64,000 nt of DNA from CAYWMY01 sp046352935 (GCA_046352935.1 JAXMGR010000006.1:124001-188000); one strand, 5' to 3'. Counted from the first letter of the stretch, positions 42,495 through 51,733 are shown. Numbers and translations are program-made. Notes: generated by a model from the sequence alone, not told the origin.

Positions 42495-44642
42495 ATGCGC
42501 GTCCGGCAAGTTCCGATCAGCCTTCACCTCTGCACCCTGCTCGTCGCCATTTTCGTCGTACTGCCACTGGAATCTTCGCTGGCCGCGGCGACCGCGCCCA
42601 CCGGCACGTGGCGACTGTTCAAGGACAGCGACGGCCAGGTACCGAAGTCGGGTGCCGTGGTCGAGATCACGTTCTCGGCCAATTCGTTCACGTTCCGCGC
42701 CGTGCAGCCCGGCGAAACCGTCGAGGACCGCGGGACCTTCGAGGTCGACGGCAGGCGCATCACGATCGAGTTCGCCGGGATGGAGCAGGGCCGCCAGTCG
42801 GGCCCTTTCAGCGTGTCTGCCGACACGATGGTGCTGCCTTTCCGGATGCTGAGCAACGGCCCCGGCAGCTCGACCTGGATGCGGCCCGCGGCAGTGGAAT
42901 CGTTCCTGAAGAAAGTGCCTGCGCGGCCCGCGGGCCCCGAGACGATGCCGGCACTCCTCGCGCGCGTGCAGAAGGTTGCCGAGGCCTACGGCAACGACCG
43001 TGAGCGCGCCGCGATCGACCAGCGCGCGAAGGCGCGCGCCGGCGCCTACAAGGGTGGCGAGGCCGAGGCCTTCTACGCGCAGGGCGCCATCCTGTTCATG
43101 AAAGGCTACTACCGCGAGGCCTGGTACGCCTTCGCGCGTGCCGCGGTACTGAAGCCCGCGAACGCCGTGTACCTGCACAATCTCGCGACCGCGCTCCAGG
43201 AGATCGGCTCGGCGCGCGATGCGCGCACGATCCTCGAGTGGGTCACGAGGAACTACCCGAACCTGGATCCACCCTTCGGCGCGCTCGGGACCACCTGTCT
43301 GCAGCTCGGCGATGCGGCCTGTGCGGACGCCGCGCTCGCGAAGGCCCGCACGCTCGCGCCGGAGAACGGCCTCTACGACTACGCCACGGGCAGGCTGCTC
43401 GAATCGCAGGGGAAGAAGGCGGACGCGCAGCGCTATTACGACGCCGCGTTCAGCAAGGGTTACGGCGGCTCCGGCAACGAGGGAGGCCGGTCCGCGGCCG
43501 CGCAGAGCGCTGCGGCACCGAAGAGCGCGAGCGCGCAGCAGGCCGCCAACACGCCGAAGCCTAGGCCCGCGAAGCCGGAACAGCGACATGACCGCATTCC
43601 CGATGCCTGGGTGGGCCGCTGGCAGGCGAAGGTCGTGAGCGCGAAATCCGGCTTCGACGGCGACGCGGCGACGACCTTCGGCAAGGGCATGGCCTCGACG
43701 ACACTGAGCCTGAAGACGCTGGCCTGCGCACAGACCTTCGACATGCAGATCTCGAAGTCCGGCGCGATCACGGGACGTGGCCGCCTCATGTATGTCTACC
43801 AGGGCGGCGCCGCGAGCCCGACGATGATGCTCGCACCCGCCGCGGCGGCCGCGGGCGCCGGCGGCTTCGCGGTGAACCTCAAGGACGGCAGGCAGTTCCG
43901 CGACTGGAACTTCCACGGCCAGGTCTCGCCCGACGGCGCGGTCGAGATCGAGGGCATCCCCGACGAGCCGATGGACCTGCTCAATGTCGGCAAGTGGGAG
44001 AAACACCGGCCGTGGTCGGCACTGCCGGCCGACGACAAGGCGCACATGCGCGGCCCGTTCCACATGACGCTCGCCTCCGAGCAGGGTGGTCCGCCGGCGA
44101 TCCGCGTCGATCAGCGCCTGGCGCTCGGCGATGCGCTGATCCGCAACGTGCACTACCAGGCCTACATCTTCCGCAGCGATGCGGATGTGACACCGCAGTG
44201 CAGCCACGCGGAACCGCCGCGGCCGAAGTGCGCCGCGAGCGAGTACCTCAAGACCAAGGGCACGATCGGCGTCGATGGCGGCTACACCATCGAATCGTCG
44301 CGCGATCTCAAGACCGGCGAGACCAGCGTGACCTCGAAGGTCGGTGGCGATGCCACGAAGGGCTTCAGCGCCGATTCCGCGGGCAACGTCGGCTACGAAG
44401 GCAGTGCCGGCATGTTGTCGGGGTCCGCGCAGTTCAATCCCACGGACGGCTCGTACTCGATGTCGGTCGGCGTCGGCGTCGACACGGGCTCCTTCCTGCC
44501 CGGTCCCGCGAAGCTGTCGGAGAAGGTCGAACTCGTCTACGACAGCGCCTGCGGCTGGGGCGTCAAGGGCACCGGCAGCGTGAACGCCGGCGCAGCGGGC
44601 GCCGGCATCGAAGGCGCGATCTTCTTCAGCAAGGGCGTCTGA
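42495..44642 (+). CDS. Large secreted TPR-containing protein of unknown function
   Basis: A 715-residue exported protein with a signal peptide (LHLCTLLVAIFVVLPLESSLAA). Residues 35-135 look like a beta-rich lipocalin-type domain, GTWRLFKDSDGQVPKSGAVV. Residues 190-330 hold three to four TPR-like helical repeats (AWYAFARAAVLKPANAVYLH). A Pro/Ala/Ser linker (340-370) leads to a long beta-rich C-terminal half with glycine-rich text such as ADSAGNVGYEGSAGML. Cysteines are few. No catalytic motif is seen. GGAGGGAG gives a strong ribosome site. The domain order is unusual and I cannot name a family. Confidence 0.72.
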   Translation: MRVRQVPISLHLCTLLVAIFVVLPLESSLAAATAPTGTWRLFKDSDGQVPKSGAVVEITFSANSFTFRAVQPGETVEDRGTFEVDGRRITIEFAGMEQGRQSGPFSVSADTMVLPFRMLSNGPGSSTWMRPAAVESFLKKVPARPAGPETMPALLARVQKVAEAYGNDRERAAIDQRAKARAGAYKGGEAEAFYAQGAILFMKGYYREAWYAFARAAVLKPANAVYLHNLATALQEIGSARDARTILEWVTRNYPNLDPPFGALGTTCLQLGDAACADAALAKARTLAPENGLYDYATGRLLESQGKKADAQRYYDAAFSKGYGGSGNEGGRSAAAQSAAAPKSASAQQAANTPKPRPAKPEQRHDRIPDAWVGRWQAKVVSAKSGFDGDAATTFGKGMASTTLSLKTLACAQTFDMQISKSGAITGRGRLMYVYQGGAASPTMMLAPAAAAAGAGGFAVNLKDGRQFRDWNFHGQVSPDGAVEIEGIPDEPMDLLNVGKWEKHRPWSALPADDKAHMRGPFHMTLASEQGGPPAIRVDQRLALGDALIRNVHYQAYIFRSDADVTPQCSHAEPPRPKCAASEYLKTKGTIGVDGGYTIESSRDLKTGETSVTSKVGGDATKGFSADSAGNVGYEGSAGMLSGSAQFNPTDGSYSMSVGVGVDTGSFLPGPAKLSEKVELVYDSACGWGVKGTGSVNAGAAGAGIEGAIFFSKGV

Positions 44643-44665
44643 ACCGGCGCGGTATCGCGCGACAC

Positions 44666-45307
44666 TCAGTCGAGCATCAGGGGCATGCCCGGATCACCCT
44701 TCGCCATCGCACAGCGATAGGCCGGACGCTCGCCGATGCGCCGCAGGTAGGCGCGGATGTGCGGGAAGGGCGCGAGATCGCGTGGCGCGATCGCGCGCAT
44801 GGTCGAGAGCGGGAACACGTTCATGATGTCGGCGGCGGTGAGGTCACCGCCCGCGAAGTACGGCACCTCGCCGAGGCGAGCCTCGATCATCGTCCAGGCG
44901 GTGTCGCTGCGCGCGACGAGGATCTGCATGATCGGGTTCTCGAGCTCCGGATCGAGCAGGCCGCCCACGAGGCGCATGAGCTCGTTCGGCATCATCGAGC
45001 CGTTCGCGAAATGCAGCCAGTACAGGTAGTCCGCGTAGTCGGGCTGGTCCGGCTTCACCGCGAGACGGCCGTTACCATGACGCGCGATGATGTACTCGAC
45101 GATCGCGCCGGACTCGGCGAGCACGCGGCCGTCGTCCTCGATCACCGGCGCCGTGCCCTGGGGGTGCAGCGCCTTGTAGGCCGGGGGAGCGAGTCGCGTG
45201 ACCGGATCGCGCGCATGGACGACAAGCGCGTAGGGGATCGCCAGCTCCTCGCAGAGCCACACGATGCGCTCGGACTGGGACATGTTGAGGTGGTGGACCG
45301 TGAGCAT
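44666..45307 (-). CDS. Glutathione S-transferase family protein
   Basis: A 213-residue GST with a complete thioredoxin-like N-terminal domain: VHHLNMSQSERIVWLCEE, APVIEDDGRVLAESGAI at the glutathione contact, and VEYIIARHG. The C-terminal helical domain has GGDLTAADIMNVFPLST. The catalytic residue is probably Ser10 or Ser12 in NMSQS. CAGGAG precedes the ATG. It stands alone between two plus-strand genes for secreted proteins. It is the third GST-fold gene within 5 kb, which fits detoxification of electrophilic intermediates. Confidence 0.9.
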   Translation of the reverse strand: MLTVHHLNMSQSERIVWLCEELAIPYALVVHARDPVTRLAPPAYKALHPQGTAPVIEDDGRVLAESGAIVEYIIARHGNGRLAVKPDQPDYADYLYWLHFANGSMMPNELMRLVGGLLDPELENPIMQILVARSDTAWTMIEARLGEVPYFAGGDLTAADIMNVFPLSTMRAIAPRDLAPFPHIRAYLRRIGERPAYRCAMAKGDPGMPLMLD

Positions 45308-45416
45308 GGCCGGGCTCCTGTGACGGCGTTCAGGAATTGGCGGAAGCGTGCCGTGTCCGCGACGGAGTGCGCAACAGATTCAGGCGGGGTTCAGCCGCGG
45401 GCGGCAGACTCGTCGC

Positions 45417-46586
45417 ATGAGACGCGAAGCCCACGATCCTCCCCGGCAACACCGGGCGTCTGCCCACGTCGCGCGCGCCACCGCCCCCGACGCCACGCGC
45501 CGCCGCCTGCTGCAGGCGCTGATCGCGGGCCCGGCGCTCGCCGGCGTCGTTTCCTGTGGTGGCGGTGGCGGCTCGTCATCGGGCAGTTCACCGTCCCCGC
45601 CCGCGGCGACGCGGACCTGGAAGCTCGGCTTCTCGCCGATGCCGCCGCGGCCCGTGGTGGAGGCCGTGATCGGCGGCATCGACCGCTGGTCGCAGCGCGC
45701 CGAACTCTCGATCCTCCACGAAGAAATGCCGTGGACCGACCTGCTGGCCGGCATGTCACCGGATGCGATTCTCGAGCGTGACAAGATCGGGCTCGTGAAC
45801 TACCTGCGCGGCAAGGGCCTGCAGCTGGTCTTCATGGGCGATCCGAACGACGGCCTGTCCCGGGGAGAAGAAGCGCCGCAGCTTCGCGCCCTGGGACGCA
45901 GCCTCACGGAGCCCGCCGTGCAGCAAGCGTACAGGGACTACATCGTCGCCGTCGTCCGCCGTCTGCAGCCGGAGCACCTCGGGCTCGCCGCGGAAACGAA
46001 CCTCATCCGTGCGGCCGCACCCACGGCGCTCTACCAGGCCGTGGTGCGCACGGCCAACGACACCGCGAACGCGGTGCGCGCGGCCGGCGGCGCGATGCCG
46101 CTCATGGTCAGCGTGCAGGTGGAGACCGCGTGGGGCCGGCTGGGCGGCAACAGCACATACGCCGGCATCGACATCGACCGCATCGACTTCCCGTTCATCG
46201 ACATGCTGGGACTGTCGTCTTACCCCTACTTCGCCTACGCCGAGCCCGAGGACATTCCGGCGAACTACTACAGCCGGGTCCTGCAGGGCACGGGCCTGCC
46301 GGCGATGGTGACGGAGGGCGGCTGGCCGAGCGCGAGCGCCGGCAGCTTCACGTCATCGCCCGAGAAACAGGCGCGCTACATCCTGCGTCAGGCCGGACTG
46401 CTCGATTCCATCGACGCGCGCGCGCTGCTGCACCTGGAGTTCGCGGACCTCGACCTCGCGACCTTCCCGCAGCCTTATCCCGAGATCCTGCCGCTCTTCG
46501 CCTCGCTGGGACTCACCGACAGCGACTTCAACCCGAAGCCCGCGCTCGCGCGCTGGGACGAACTGCACCGGCGGCGGGTCGTGTAG
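45417..46586 (+). CDS. Lipoprotein with glycoside hydrolase-like TIM barrel (GH53/GH17-like)
   Basis: A 389-residue protein with a twin-arginine-like signal (RRRLLQALIAG) ending in lipobox VVSC, a glycine/serine tether and a TIM-barrel-like domain. The acid/base and nucleophile candidates are Glu in LGLAAETNLI and Glu in VTEGGWPSAS, and the middle has VSVQVETAWGRLGGN and SSYPYFAYAEP. This resembles endo-galactanase and related clan GH-A enzymes. Substrate unknown. The ATG at 45417 has no ribosome site, but CAGACT ends 6 nt upstream, a weaker copy of the leaderless arrangement seen elsewhere. Confidence 0.72.
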   Translation: MRREAHDPPRQHRASAHVARATAPDATRRRLLQALIAGPALAGVVSCGGGGGSSSGSSPSPPAATRTWKLGFSPMPPRPVVEAVIGGIDRWSQRAELSILHEEMPWTDLLAGMSPDAILERDKIGLVNYLRGKGLQLVFMGDPNDGLSRGEEAPQLRALGRSLTEPAVQQAYRDYIVAVVRRLQPEHLGLAAETNLIRAAAPTALYQAVVRTANDTANAVRAAGGAMPLMVSVQVETAWGRLGGNSTYAGIDIDRIDFPFIDMLGLSSYPYFAYAEPEDIPANYYSRVLQGTGLPAMVTEGGWPSASAGSFTSSPEKQARYILRQAGLLDSIDARALLHLEFADLDLATFPQPYPEILPLFASLGLTDSDFNPKPALARWDELHRRRVV

Positions 46587-46598
46587 ACACGAGCGCGC

Positions 46599-47069
46599 TC
46601 AGGGTCCGGACGACCCGCGCGGCGCGCCCAGCACGACATCGGAACCGCACTTCGGCGTCGGATGCCGGACGAGCCGCATGCCGGCGAACATGCCGGCGAG
46701 CATCGCCGCGACGAACACGAACGCCGCGGGCGTGAGCCCCGCGAGCAGCACCAGGCCCGGCCCCGGGCAGATGCCCGAGAGTCCCCAGCCGAGGCCGAAG
46801 ATCATCGAGCCCACGAGCAGCGGCCGGTCGATCGCCCCCTTGTCCGCGACCACCGCGAACTCGCCACGCAGCGTCAGGTGGCGGCGACGCAGGAACAGGA
46901 ACGCGGGTGCCGCAACCGCGATGGCACCCGCCATCGTCAATGCGAGCGCCGGATTCCAGTCGCCGCCCACGTCGAGGAACGCCAGCACGTTCGCGGGATT
47001 GGTCATGCCCGAGAGCAGCAGGCCGGATCCGAACAGGAGACCGGCAACGAGCGCGGCGACGGCCTTCAT
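46599..47069 (-). CDS. DUF6691 / YeeE-YedE type membrane protein, C-terminal half-transporter
   Basis: A 156-residue membrane protein with about four segments, including GLLFGSGLLLSGMTNPANVL and GWGLSGICPGPGLVLL with the family's SGxCPG-like cysteine motif. These small proteins form the second half of a YeeE/YedE-type permease for sulfur compounds such as thiosulfate. ATG 47069 overlaps the stop of the upstream partner (ATGA, 47066-47069), which decides the start over GTG 47078. Confidence 0.87.
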   Translation of the reverse strand: MKAVAALVAGLLFGSGLLLSGMTNPANVLAFLDVGGDWNPALALTMAGAIAVAAPAFLFLRRRHLTLRGEFAVVADKGAIDRPLLVGSMIFGLGWGLSGICPGPGLVLLAGLTPAAFVFVAAMLAGMFAGMRLVRHPTPKCGSDVVLGAPRGSSGP

Positions 47070-47476
47070 GACGACCACCCGTGGCGTACCACCGCGACGG
47101 TGAGCATGGCGGTCGTCATGAACGCCGCGGTCGCGGCCAGCGAGCGCCGCGACAGGTGAGCGATGCCGCAGACGCCGTGACCACTGGTGCAGCCGCCGCC
47201 CATCTGCGTGCCGAAGCCGACCAGCAGCCCCGAGACCGCGAGCAGCGGCAGGCCGCCTGCCATGGTGGGCTCGCCGACCCCGGCGAACACCGCAGGCAGC
47301 AGCAGGCCGACGAGAAATGCCGCCTCCGAGGCCTGCGGCCCGAGGAAGCCGCGCAGCACGTTTGCCGTGATGCCGCTGATACCGGCGACGCGGCCGTTCA
47401 GCAGCAGCAGCACCGCGACACCGGTGCCGATCAACAGGCCGCCGCCGAGGGAATGGATGAGGTTCGCCGTGTTCAT
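47066..47476 (-). CDS. YeeE/YedE family membrane protein, N-terminal half-transporter
   Basis: A 136-residue membrane protein with four hydrophobic segments and the cysteine motif QMGGGCTSGHGVCG near residue 95, typical of YeeE/YedE sulfur-compound permeases. Full-length YeeE proteins are about twice as long. Here the transporter is split into two coupled genes, as in many proteobacteria. No sulfurtransferase or regulator gene is adjacent. The ribosome site (AGGA) is close to the ATG. Confidence 0.88.
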   Translation of the reverse strand: MNTANLIHSLGGGLLIGTGVAVLLLLNGRVAGISGITANVLRGFLGPQASEAAFLVGLLLPAVFAGVGEPTMAGGLPLLAVSGLLVGFGTQMGGGCTSGHGVCGIAHLSRRSLAATAAFMTTAMLTVAVVRHGWSS

Positions 47477-47627
47477 CTTCCTGCCGTTGTTCCTCGATTC
47501 ACGGATCCTGTGTACTCAGCACACCGGCCCGATCACGAGTCCGGCCTGTGGACAGCATACCCGGCGAATCCCGGATTGCGGAATCCACCCTGCGCGCGAC
47601 TTCGCGAAACCGGCAGGCCCGCCCGCG

Positions 47628-47657
47628 TTGGGCGTCCGTTGCGACGTGTGCTACGGT
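47628..47657 (+). promoter_or_regulatory. Putative promoter of the SnoaL-like gene
   Basis: TTGGGC (47628-47633), an 18-nt spacer and TACGGT (47652-47657) resemble a sigma-70 promoter, placing the transcript start near 47664, about 30 nt before the ATG at 47693. The match is moderate. Confidence 0.35.
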
Positions 47658-47692
47658 CCTCTCATCTCGACACATCGCGGAGACACCTGACC

Positions 47693-48232
47693 ATGGACGA
47701 GATGCAACGCCTGCGCCGTGCCGCGGACATGCAGGAGATCCGCGACTGCCTCATGAACTACTGCCGCGGCATCGACCGCGGTGACGGCGAAGCCCTGCGG
47801 CGCGCCTATCACGCGGACGCCACCGAGGACCACGGGCCGTTCAGCGGCAGGGTCGCCGACTTCATCCCGTTCGTGCTCGACGTCCTCAGGAACGTCGAGG
47901 TCTGCCTGCACATGATCCAGAACGTGCTCATCGAGATCGAGGGCGACGTGGCGGTGAGCGAAGCCTACTTCATCGCGATCCAGCGGGAGAAGGACGCCGA
48001 CGTCGAGGATTTCATCAGCGGTCGCTATCTCGACCGCTTCGAGCGCCGCAGCGGCGAGTGGCGCATCGCGCATCGCGTCGTGGTGCTCGACTGGTCGCGG
48101 CGCGGGAAATACGAAGGGCCATCGCCCTACGAACCGCTCGCGTCATTCCCGGCGTCGAAGCGCGGGCCGGAAGACCTGTTCTACCGCATCCGGGCCGGCG
48201 TCGTGCCGGGAACGAAGTTCCGGCCGGACTGA
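47693..48232 (+). CDS. SnoaL-like / nuclear transport factor 2 family protein
   Basis: A 179-residue protein with a cone-shaped SnoaL_4 fold, as judged by MQEIRDCLMNYCRGIDRGD, ALRRAYHADATEDHGPFSG and the closing RRSGEWRIAHRVVVLDW. Such proteins include small dehydratases, isomerases and the beta subunits of Rieske oxygenases. The His and Asp in YHADATEDHG are typical. The partner enzyme is unknown; the Rieske alpha gene lies 24 kb away. GGAG lies 11 nt before ATG 47693. The epimerase gene follows closely. Confidence 0.85.
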   Translation: MDEMQRLRRAADMQEIRDCLMNYCRGIDRGDGEALRRAYHADATEDHGPFSGRVADFIPFVLDVLRNVEVCLHMIQNVLIEIEGDVAVSEAYFIAIQREKDADVEDFISGRYLDRFERRSGEWRIAHRVVVLDWSRRGKYEGPSPYEPLASFPASKRGPEDLFYRIRAGVVPGTKFRPD

Positions 48233-48262
48233 CGCATCAGGCGCGGATACGTGGATTCATCG

Positions 48263-49312
48263 ATGTCGACGGCATCTTCACCTTCCCCGTCCGGCTCCGT
48301 GATCGCACCCGGGACGCGGGTGTGCGTCACCGGCGCCAACGGCTTCGTCGGCAGCAATCTCTGCGACCATCTGCTCGCGTCTGGCTGTGACGTGCACGGC
48401 CTCGTACGCCGCGGGTCCGATCGCCGCTTCATCTCGCCGCTGCAGGAACTGCGGCTGCACGAAGGTGACCTCGGCGATCGCGCGTCACTGGAACGCGCGT
48501 TCGAGGGAGCGGCGCTCGTATTCCACGTCGCCGCACGCACGGCCGACTGGGGGCCCTGGCGCGACTTCGAGGCCACCAACATCGCAGGCGTCGAGCATGT
48601 CATGGCGGCGGCGCGCACCTGCGGCGTGCGGCGCGTCGTGCATTTCAGCTCGGTGAGCGTCTACGGATTCCCGGGAATCGCCGATGTGACGGAGGAGCAC
48701 CCCTGGCGCGAGCTGCCGGGCGATCCCTACGTGACCTCGAAGCAGCGCGGTGAGGTCGCCGCACTCGGCTTCCACGGCCGCGGCATCGAGATCGCCGTGC
48801 TGCGCCCCGGGGGTCTGTACGGACCGAACGATCACGTGACCAGCCTGCGGCTCTTCGATGCACTCGAGAAGCATCGCATGCCCTACGTCGATGGCGGGCG
48901 CCACCTGATGGCACCCGCCTACATCGACAATCTGCTGCAGGCGGCGGTGCTCGCCGCGACCCGCGCCGAGGCGGCGGGGCGTGTCTACAACGTCACCGAC
49001 GACGGGTACACGACCTGGCGGCAATACTTCGAATGGGCCTGCGCCGCACTCGGCTGCGCACCGCCCCGCCAGTCGCTGCCCTCTGCACTGGCGTGGCCGC
49101 TCGCCGCCTCGGTGGAGTCGGTCTGGAATTTTCTGCACCTGAATCGCGAGCCGCCGCTGACCCGCTACCGCGCCCGGGCCGTCGTGGCGGACAGCCACTA
49201 TTCATCGGCGCGTGCCCGGCGCGAACTCGGCTACGCTCCTGCGGTCACGACGCAGGAAGGACTGCGGCGCGCCGTCGCCTGGTACCGGGAATTCCTGCGC
49301 ACGGCATCCTGA
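48263..49312 (+). CDS. NAD-dependent epimerase/dehydratase (extended SDR)
   Basis: A 349-residue extended short-chain dehydrogenase. The NAD-binding motif VTGANGFVGSNL lies near the N-terminus, with HVAARTADWGPW, SSVSVYGFPG, the catalytic YVTSK (Tyr and Lys) and RPGGLYGPND. The sequence resembles the 3-beta-hydroxysteroid dehydrogenase/isomerase-like branch, which fits steroid or sterol-like substrates, but sugars are possible. An in-frame GTG at 48251 is an alternative start; neither has a strong ribosome site. It follows the SnoaL-like gene by 30 bp and could be transcribed with it. Confidence 0.87.
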   Translation: MSTASSPSPSGSVIAPGTRVCVTGANGFVGSNLCDHLLASGCDVHGLVRRGSDRRFISPLQELRLHEGDLGDRASLERAFEGAALVFHVAARTADWGPWRDFEATNIAGVEHVMAAARTCGVRRVVHFSSVSVYGFPGIADVTEEHPWRELPGDPYVTSKQRGEVAALGFHGRGIEIAVLRPGGLYGPNDHVTSLRLFDALEKHRMPYVDGGRHLMAPAYIDNLLQAAVLAATRAEAAGRVYNVTDDGYTTWRQYFEWACAALGCAPPRQSLPSALAWPLAASVESVWNFLHLNREPPLTRYRARAVVADSHYSSARARRELGYAPAVTTQEGLRRAVAWYREFLRTAS

Positions 49313-49330
49313 GCGCGGCGCGCCACGTCC

Positions 49331-50146
49331 TCAGGCGACGAGGACCGCCTCGGTCGAGGCCTGCCGGAACACCCGAATCCGCCGGCCCGCGCGTACCAGC
49401 ACGGCGGCGAGCGCGTCGAGATCGGCGAGCGGCATGCCGAAACCCTCGCGCCACGGCCGGTGCGCCTCGTAGAGCGCGACCTGCCGCGCGCCGGCGCGCG
49501 CGATCAGTTCCGGCAGGGAATCGACGTCTTCGGGTTCCACCGCGGCGAGCAGCACGTCGGCGGGCAGCTCGCGGCCCACGGCCGCGACCACATCCGCGCT
49601 CGCCATCCGGTGCAGGCCCTCGCCGTAGACGAGAATGCGCTCGCCGCCCGGGGGGACGATGCGGAACCCGAGCATCGGGAAGGGCCAGGGACCCCGGATC
49701 CCGTCGAGGACGATCCGCAGGGCACGCCCCGGTCGGGACGCCAGCGCGCGCAGGTGCGCGAGCTTCGGACCGAAGCCCGGCGGCAGGAGCGGCATGTGAT
49801 GCCACGAGAAGACATCGACACCGAAGCCGGCCAGCTCGAAATGCTCCTGCGGCGCGCACACGCGCAGACGATCCGCGGGGTGCCTCGCGTGCCTGCGCAG
49901 GTGGCGACAGACCCCGGCTCCCGCCGCGACTTCGACGGGCTGCGTGCGTGCCGGGTCCCGCAGTTGCCCGAGCGTACCCTCGACGTGCTCCGGGTGACCG
50001 TGGGTGATGAGGATGTGCGCGGCGCGATCCGGCGCAAACGTCGTTCCGGCCGGCGGATCGATGTACAGCGCAGCACCGCCGGGACCGGTGACGAGGAACC
50101 CCGACCAGCCGAGCCAGACGAGCCGCGTGGCACCCGCGTCGTTCAT
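49331..50146 (-). CDS. Metallo-beta-lactamase-fold hydrolase, coupled to radical SAM gene
   Basis: A 271-residue MBL-fold protein of the UlaG-like type. The metal motif reads THGHPEH, close to the THxHxDH consensus with Asp replaced by Glu. The N-terminal strand WLGWSGFLVTGPGGAALYID and later SWHHMPLLPPGFGPK and ILVYGEGLH fit the family. Its start overlaps the stop of the radical SAM gene (ATGA, 50143-50146), so the two are translated together. It may hydrolyse the product of that enzyme or an associated lipid. The substrate is unknown. Confidence 0.82.
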   Translation of the reverse strand: MNDAGATRLVWLGWSGFLVTGPGGAALYIDPPAGTTFAPDRAAHILITHGHPEHVEGTLGQLRDPARTQPVEVAAGAGVCRHLRRHARHPADRLRVCAPQEHFELAGFGVDVFSWHHMPLLPPGFGPKLAHLRALASRPGRALRIVLDGIRGPWPFPMLGFRIVPPGGERILVYGEGLHRMASADVVAAVGRELPADVLLAAVEPEDVDSLPELIARAGARQVALYEAHRPWREGFGMPLADLDALAAVLVRAGRRIRVFRQASTEAVLVA

Positions 50147-51564
50147 CCCGGACGCCCCGGCCCGGCCGGCAGCAGCGGTGCGGCAGGGACGTGCTCGTGC
50201 GCACTCCAGAGCAACCGCTGGTTGCGGGCGAGTCCTGCCATCACGCGCAGCATGCGCCGCGAGAAGAGCACCCGCGGGTGCCAGAGCTTCAGGCGCCGGA
50301 TGACCCGCCACACGACCTTCCCGTAGGACTTCATCATCAGCCGGTAGAGCTCGCGCGGCGGCAGCTTCGTCGGCAGCAGGAAATGCTGCAGGTCGTAGAC
50401 CTGCCGGTCGTGGGTCAGGAGCTGCGACTTCGTCTTGCGGTACAGCGCCGTGCCCGGGAACGGCGTCATCGGCGTGAACTCGACCAGCAGGATCGAGCGG
50501 TGCTCGTCGACGAAACGATCGATGCGATCGAAGTCCCCGGACGTGAACTCGGGCTCGACGAGGAACCCCGCGCTCATGTTGATGCCGAGCTCGTTCAGCA
50601 CACCGATCGCGCGCTCGTTCATGTCGAGGTCGACCTGCTTGCCGATCTTCTTCAGCCGGTCCGTCTGCAGGGACTCGAGCCCGGTCATGACCAGGAACAG
50701 GCCCGCCTTCGCCCAGAGTGCAAAGACGTCCCGGTCGGCGACGATCGAATCGGCCCGCGCATAGGCGAAGTAGCGCTTCCTGATACCCGCGTCGATCAGC
50801 ATCTGCGCGAGCCTGCGCATGCGCTCCGGATCGTGGAACGAGTGGTCGTCGCAGAACATGACGAACTCCTCGTCCAGCGCGGCGATCTCTTCGAACACCA
50901 GCTCCGGCGAGCGCGGGATGAACGCGCCCTGCGAATAGACCCGGCAGGAACAGAAGACGCAGGGAAACGAGCAGCCCGCCGAGGTCCGGACAGCGGCAAC
51001 CGAATCCTCGAAGAGGTAGTAATAGAGGTGACGGTAGCGCGCGGTCAGGCTGCGGTCCGGCTTCGGCTGCGCGTTCAGGTCCAGGGGCAGCGGGCGCGGC
51101 ATCGTGCGCTCGAAGCCCTCGGCCGTGCGACGCACCAGTCCGCGGATGCCGGCGTAGTCGTCGCCGCGTGCGCGTGCCGCGCAGATCTCCGCGAAGGCCT
51201 CGATCCCCTCACCGATCACGATCAGGTCGACGACCGGATCGTGGAAGTCTTCGGGACACAGCGTCGGATGATGGCCGCCGACGACGGTCAGGCAACCGGG
51301 CGCCGCGGTACGCGCCTGTCGCAGCGCGGCGAGCGCCGTTTCGACGTGCACGATCTCGGACGTCACACCGACCACGTCCGGCACGAACGTACGCAGCGTG
51401 GCAGCCAGATCATCCGGTGCGACTTCCATGTCCACGAGCACCACGTCGTGATCGCGGGACACACCTGCACCGACGAGTTCGAGGCCGAGCGGCTCGATCC
51501 TGGCGATGTTCTTCAGACCGATGGTGCGTGAGCCGCAGGGCGGATTGATCAGCAGAATCTTCAT
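50143..51564 (-). CDS. Cobalamin-binding radical SAM protein, HpnR-like
   Basis: A 473-residue radical SAM enzyme with an N-terminal B12-binding Rossmann domain (ILLINPPCGS, RIEPLGLELVG, VGGHHPTLCPEDF; no DxHxxG) and a radical SAM core with CxxxCxxC at Cys198, Cys202 and Cys205 (AGCSFPCVFCSC). The C-terminal part has EFTPMTPFPGTALYR and FLLPTKLPPRELY. The overall text is close to hopanoid C-3 methylase HpnR, but no other hopanoid genes are here, so methylation of another lipid is possible. It is first in a coupled pair with an MBL-fold gene and has a TATAAT promoter and a palindrome upstream. Confidence 0.85.
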   Translation of the reverse strand: MKILLINPPCGSRTIGLKNIARIEPLGLELVGAGVSRDHDVVLVDMEVAPDDLAATLRTFVPDVVGVTSEIVHVETALAALRQARTAAPGCLTVVGGHHPTLCPEDFHDPVVDLIVIGEGIEAFAEICAARARGDDYAGIRGLVRRTAEGFERTMPRPLPLDLNAQPKPDRSLTARYRHLYYYLFEDSVAAVRTSAGCSFPCVFCSCRVYSQGAFIPRSPELVFEEIAALDEEFVMFCDDHSFHDPERMRRLAQMLIDAGIRKRYFAYARADSIVADRDVFALWAKAGLFLVMTGLESLQTDRLKKIGKQVDLDMNERAIGVLNELGINMSAGFLVEPEFTSGDFDRIDRFVDEHRSILLVEFTPMTPFPGTALYRKTKSQLLTHDRQVYDLQHFLLPTKLPPRELYRLMMKSYGKVVWRVIRRLKLWHPRVLFSRRMLRVMAGLARNQRLLWSAHEHVPAAPLLPAGPGRPG

Positions 51565-51629
51565 GTCGTCATTCCGGTGGAACGCCGGACGCGTCGGTGC
51601 ACGCCCGGACTTTGTCGAATCCGGAGCGA

Positions 51630-51658
51630 ATTATATAGAGGAGGCGCGCGAAGGTTCC
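51630..51658 (-). promoter_or_regulatory. Promoter of the radical SAM gene
   Basis: On the minus strand GGAACC (51658-51653), a 17-nt spacer and a perfect TATAAT (51635-51630) lie about 60 nt upstream of the ATG at 51564. The -10 is consensus sigma-70. The -35 instead resembles the GGAAC of extracytoplasmic sigma factor promoters, so the sigma type is ambiguous. Confidence 0.55.
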
Positions 51659-51733
51659 GCCGCGGCGAGTACGGATCAGGCGCGGCTTGCACGGACCGCG
51701 TGGAGAATCACTGCCTTCGCGCGTGGTGCAGCC

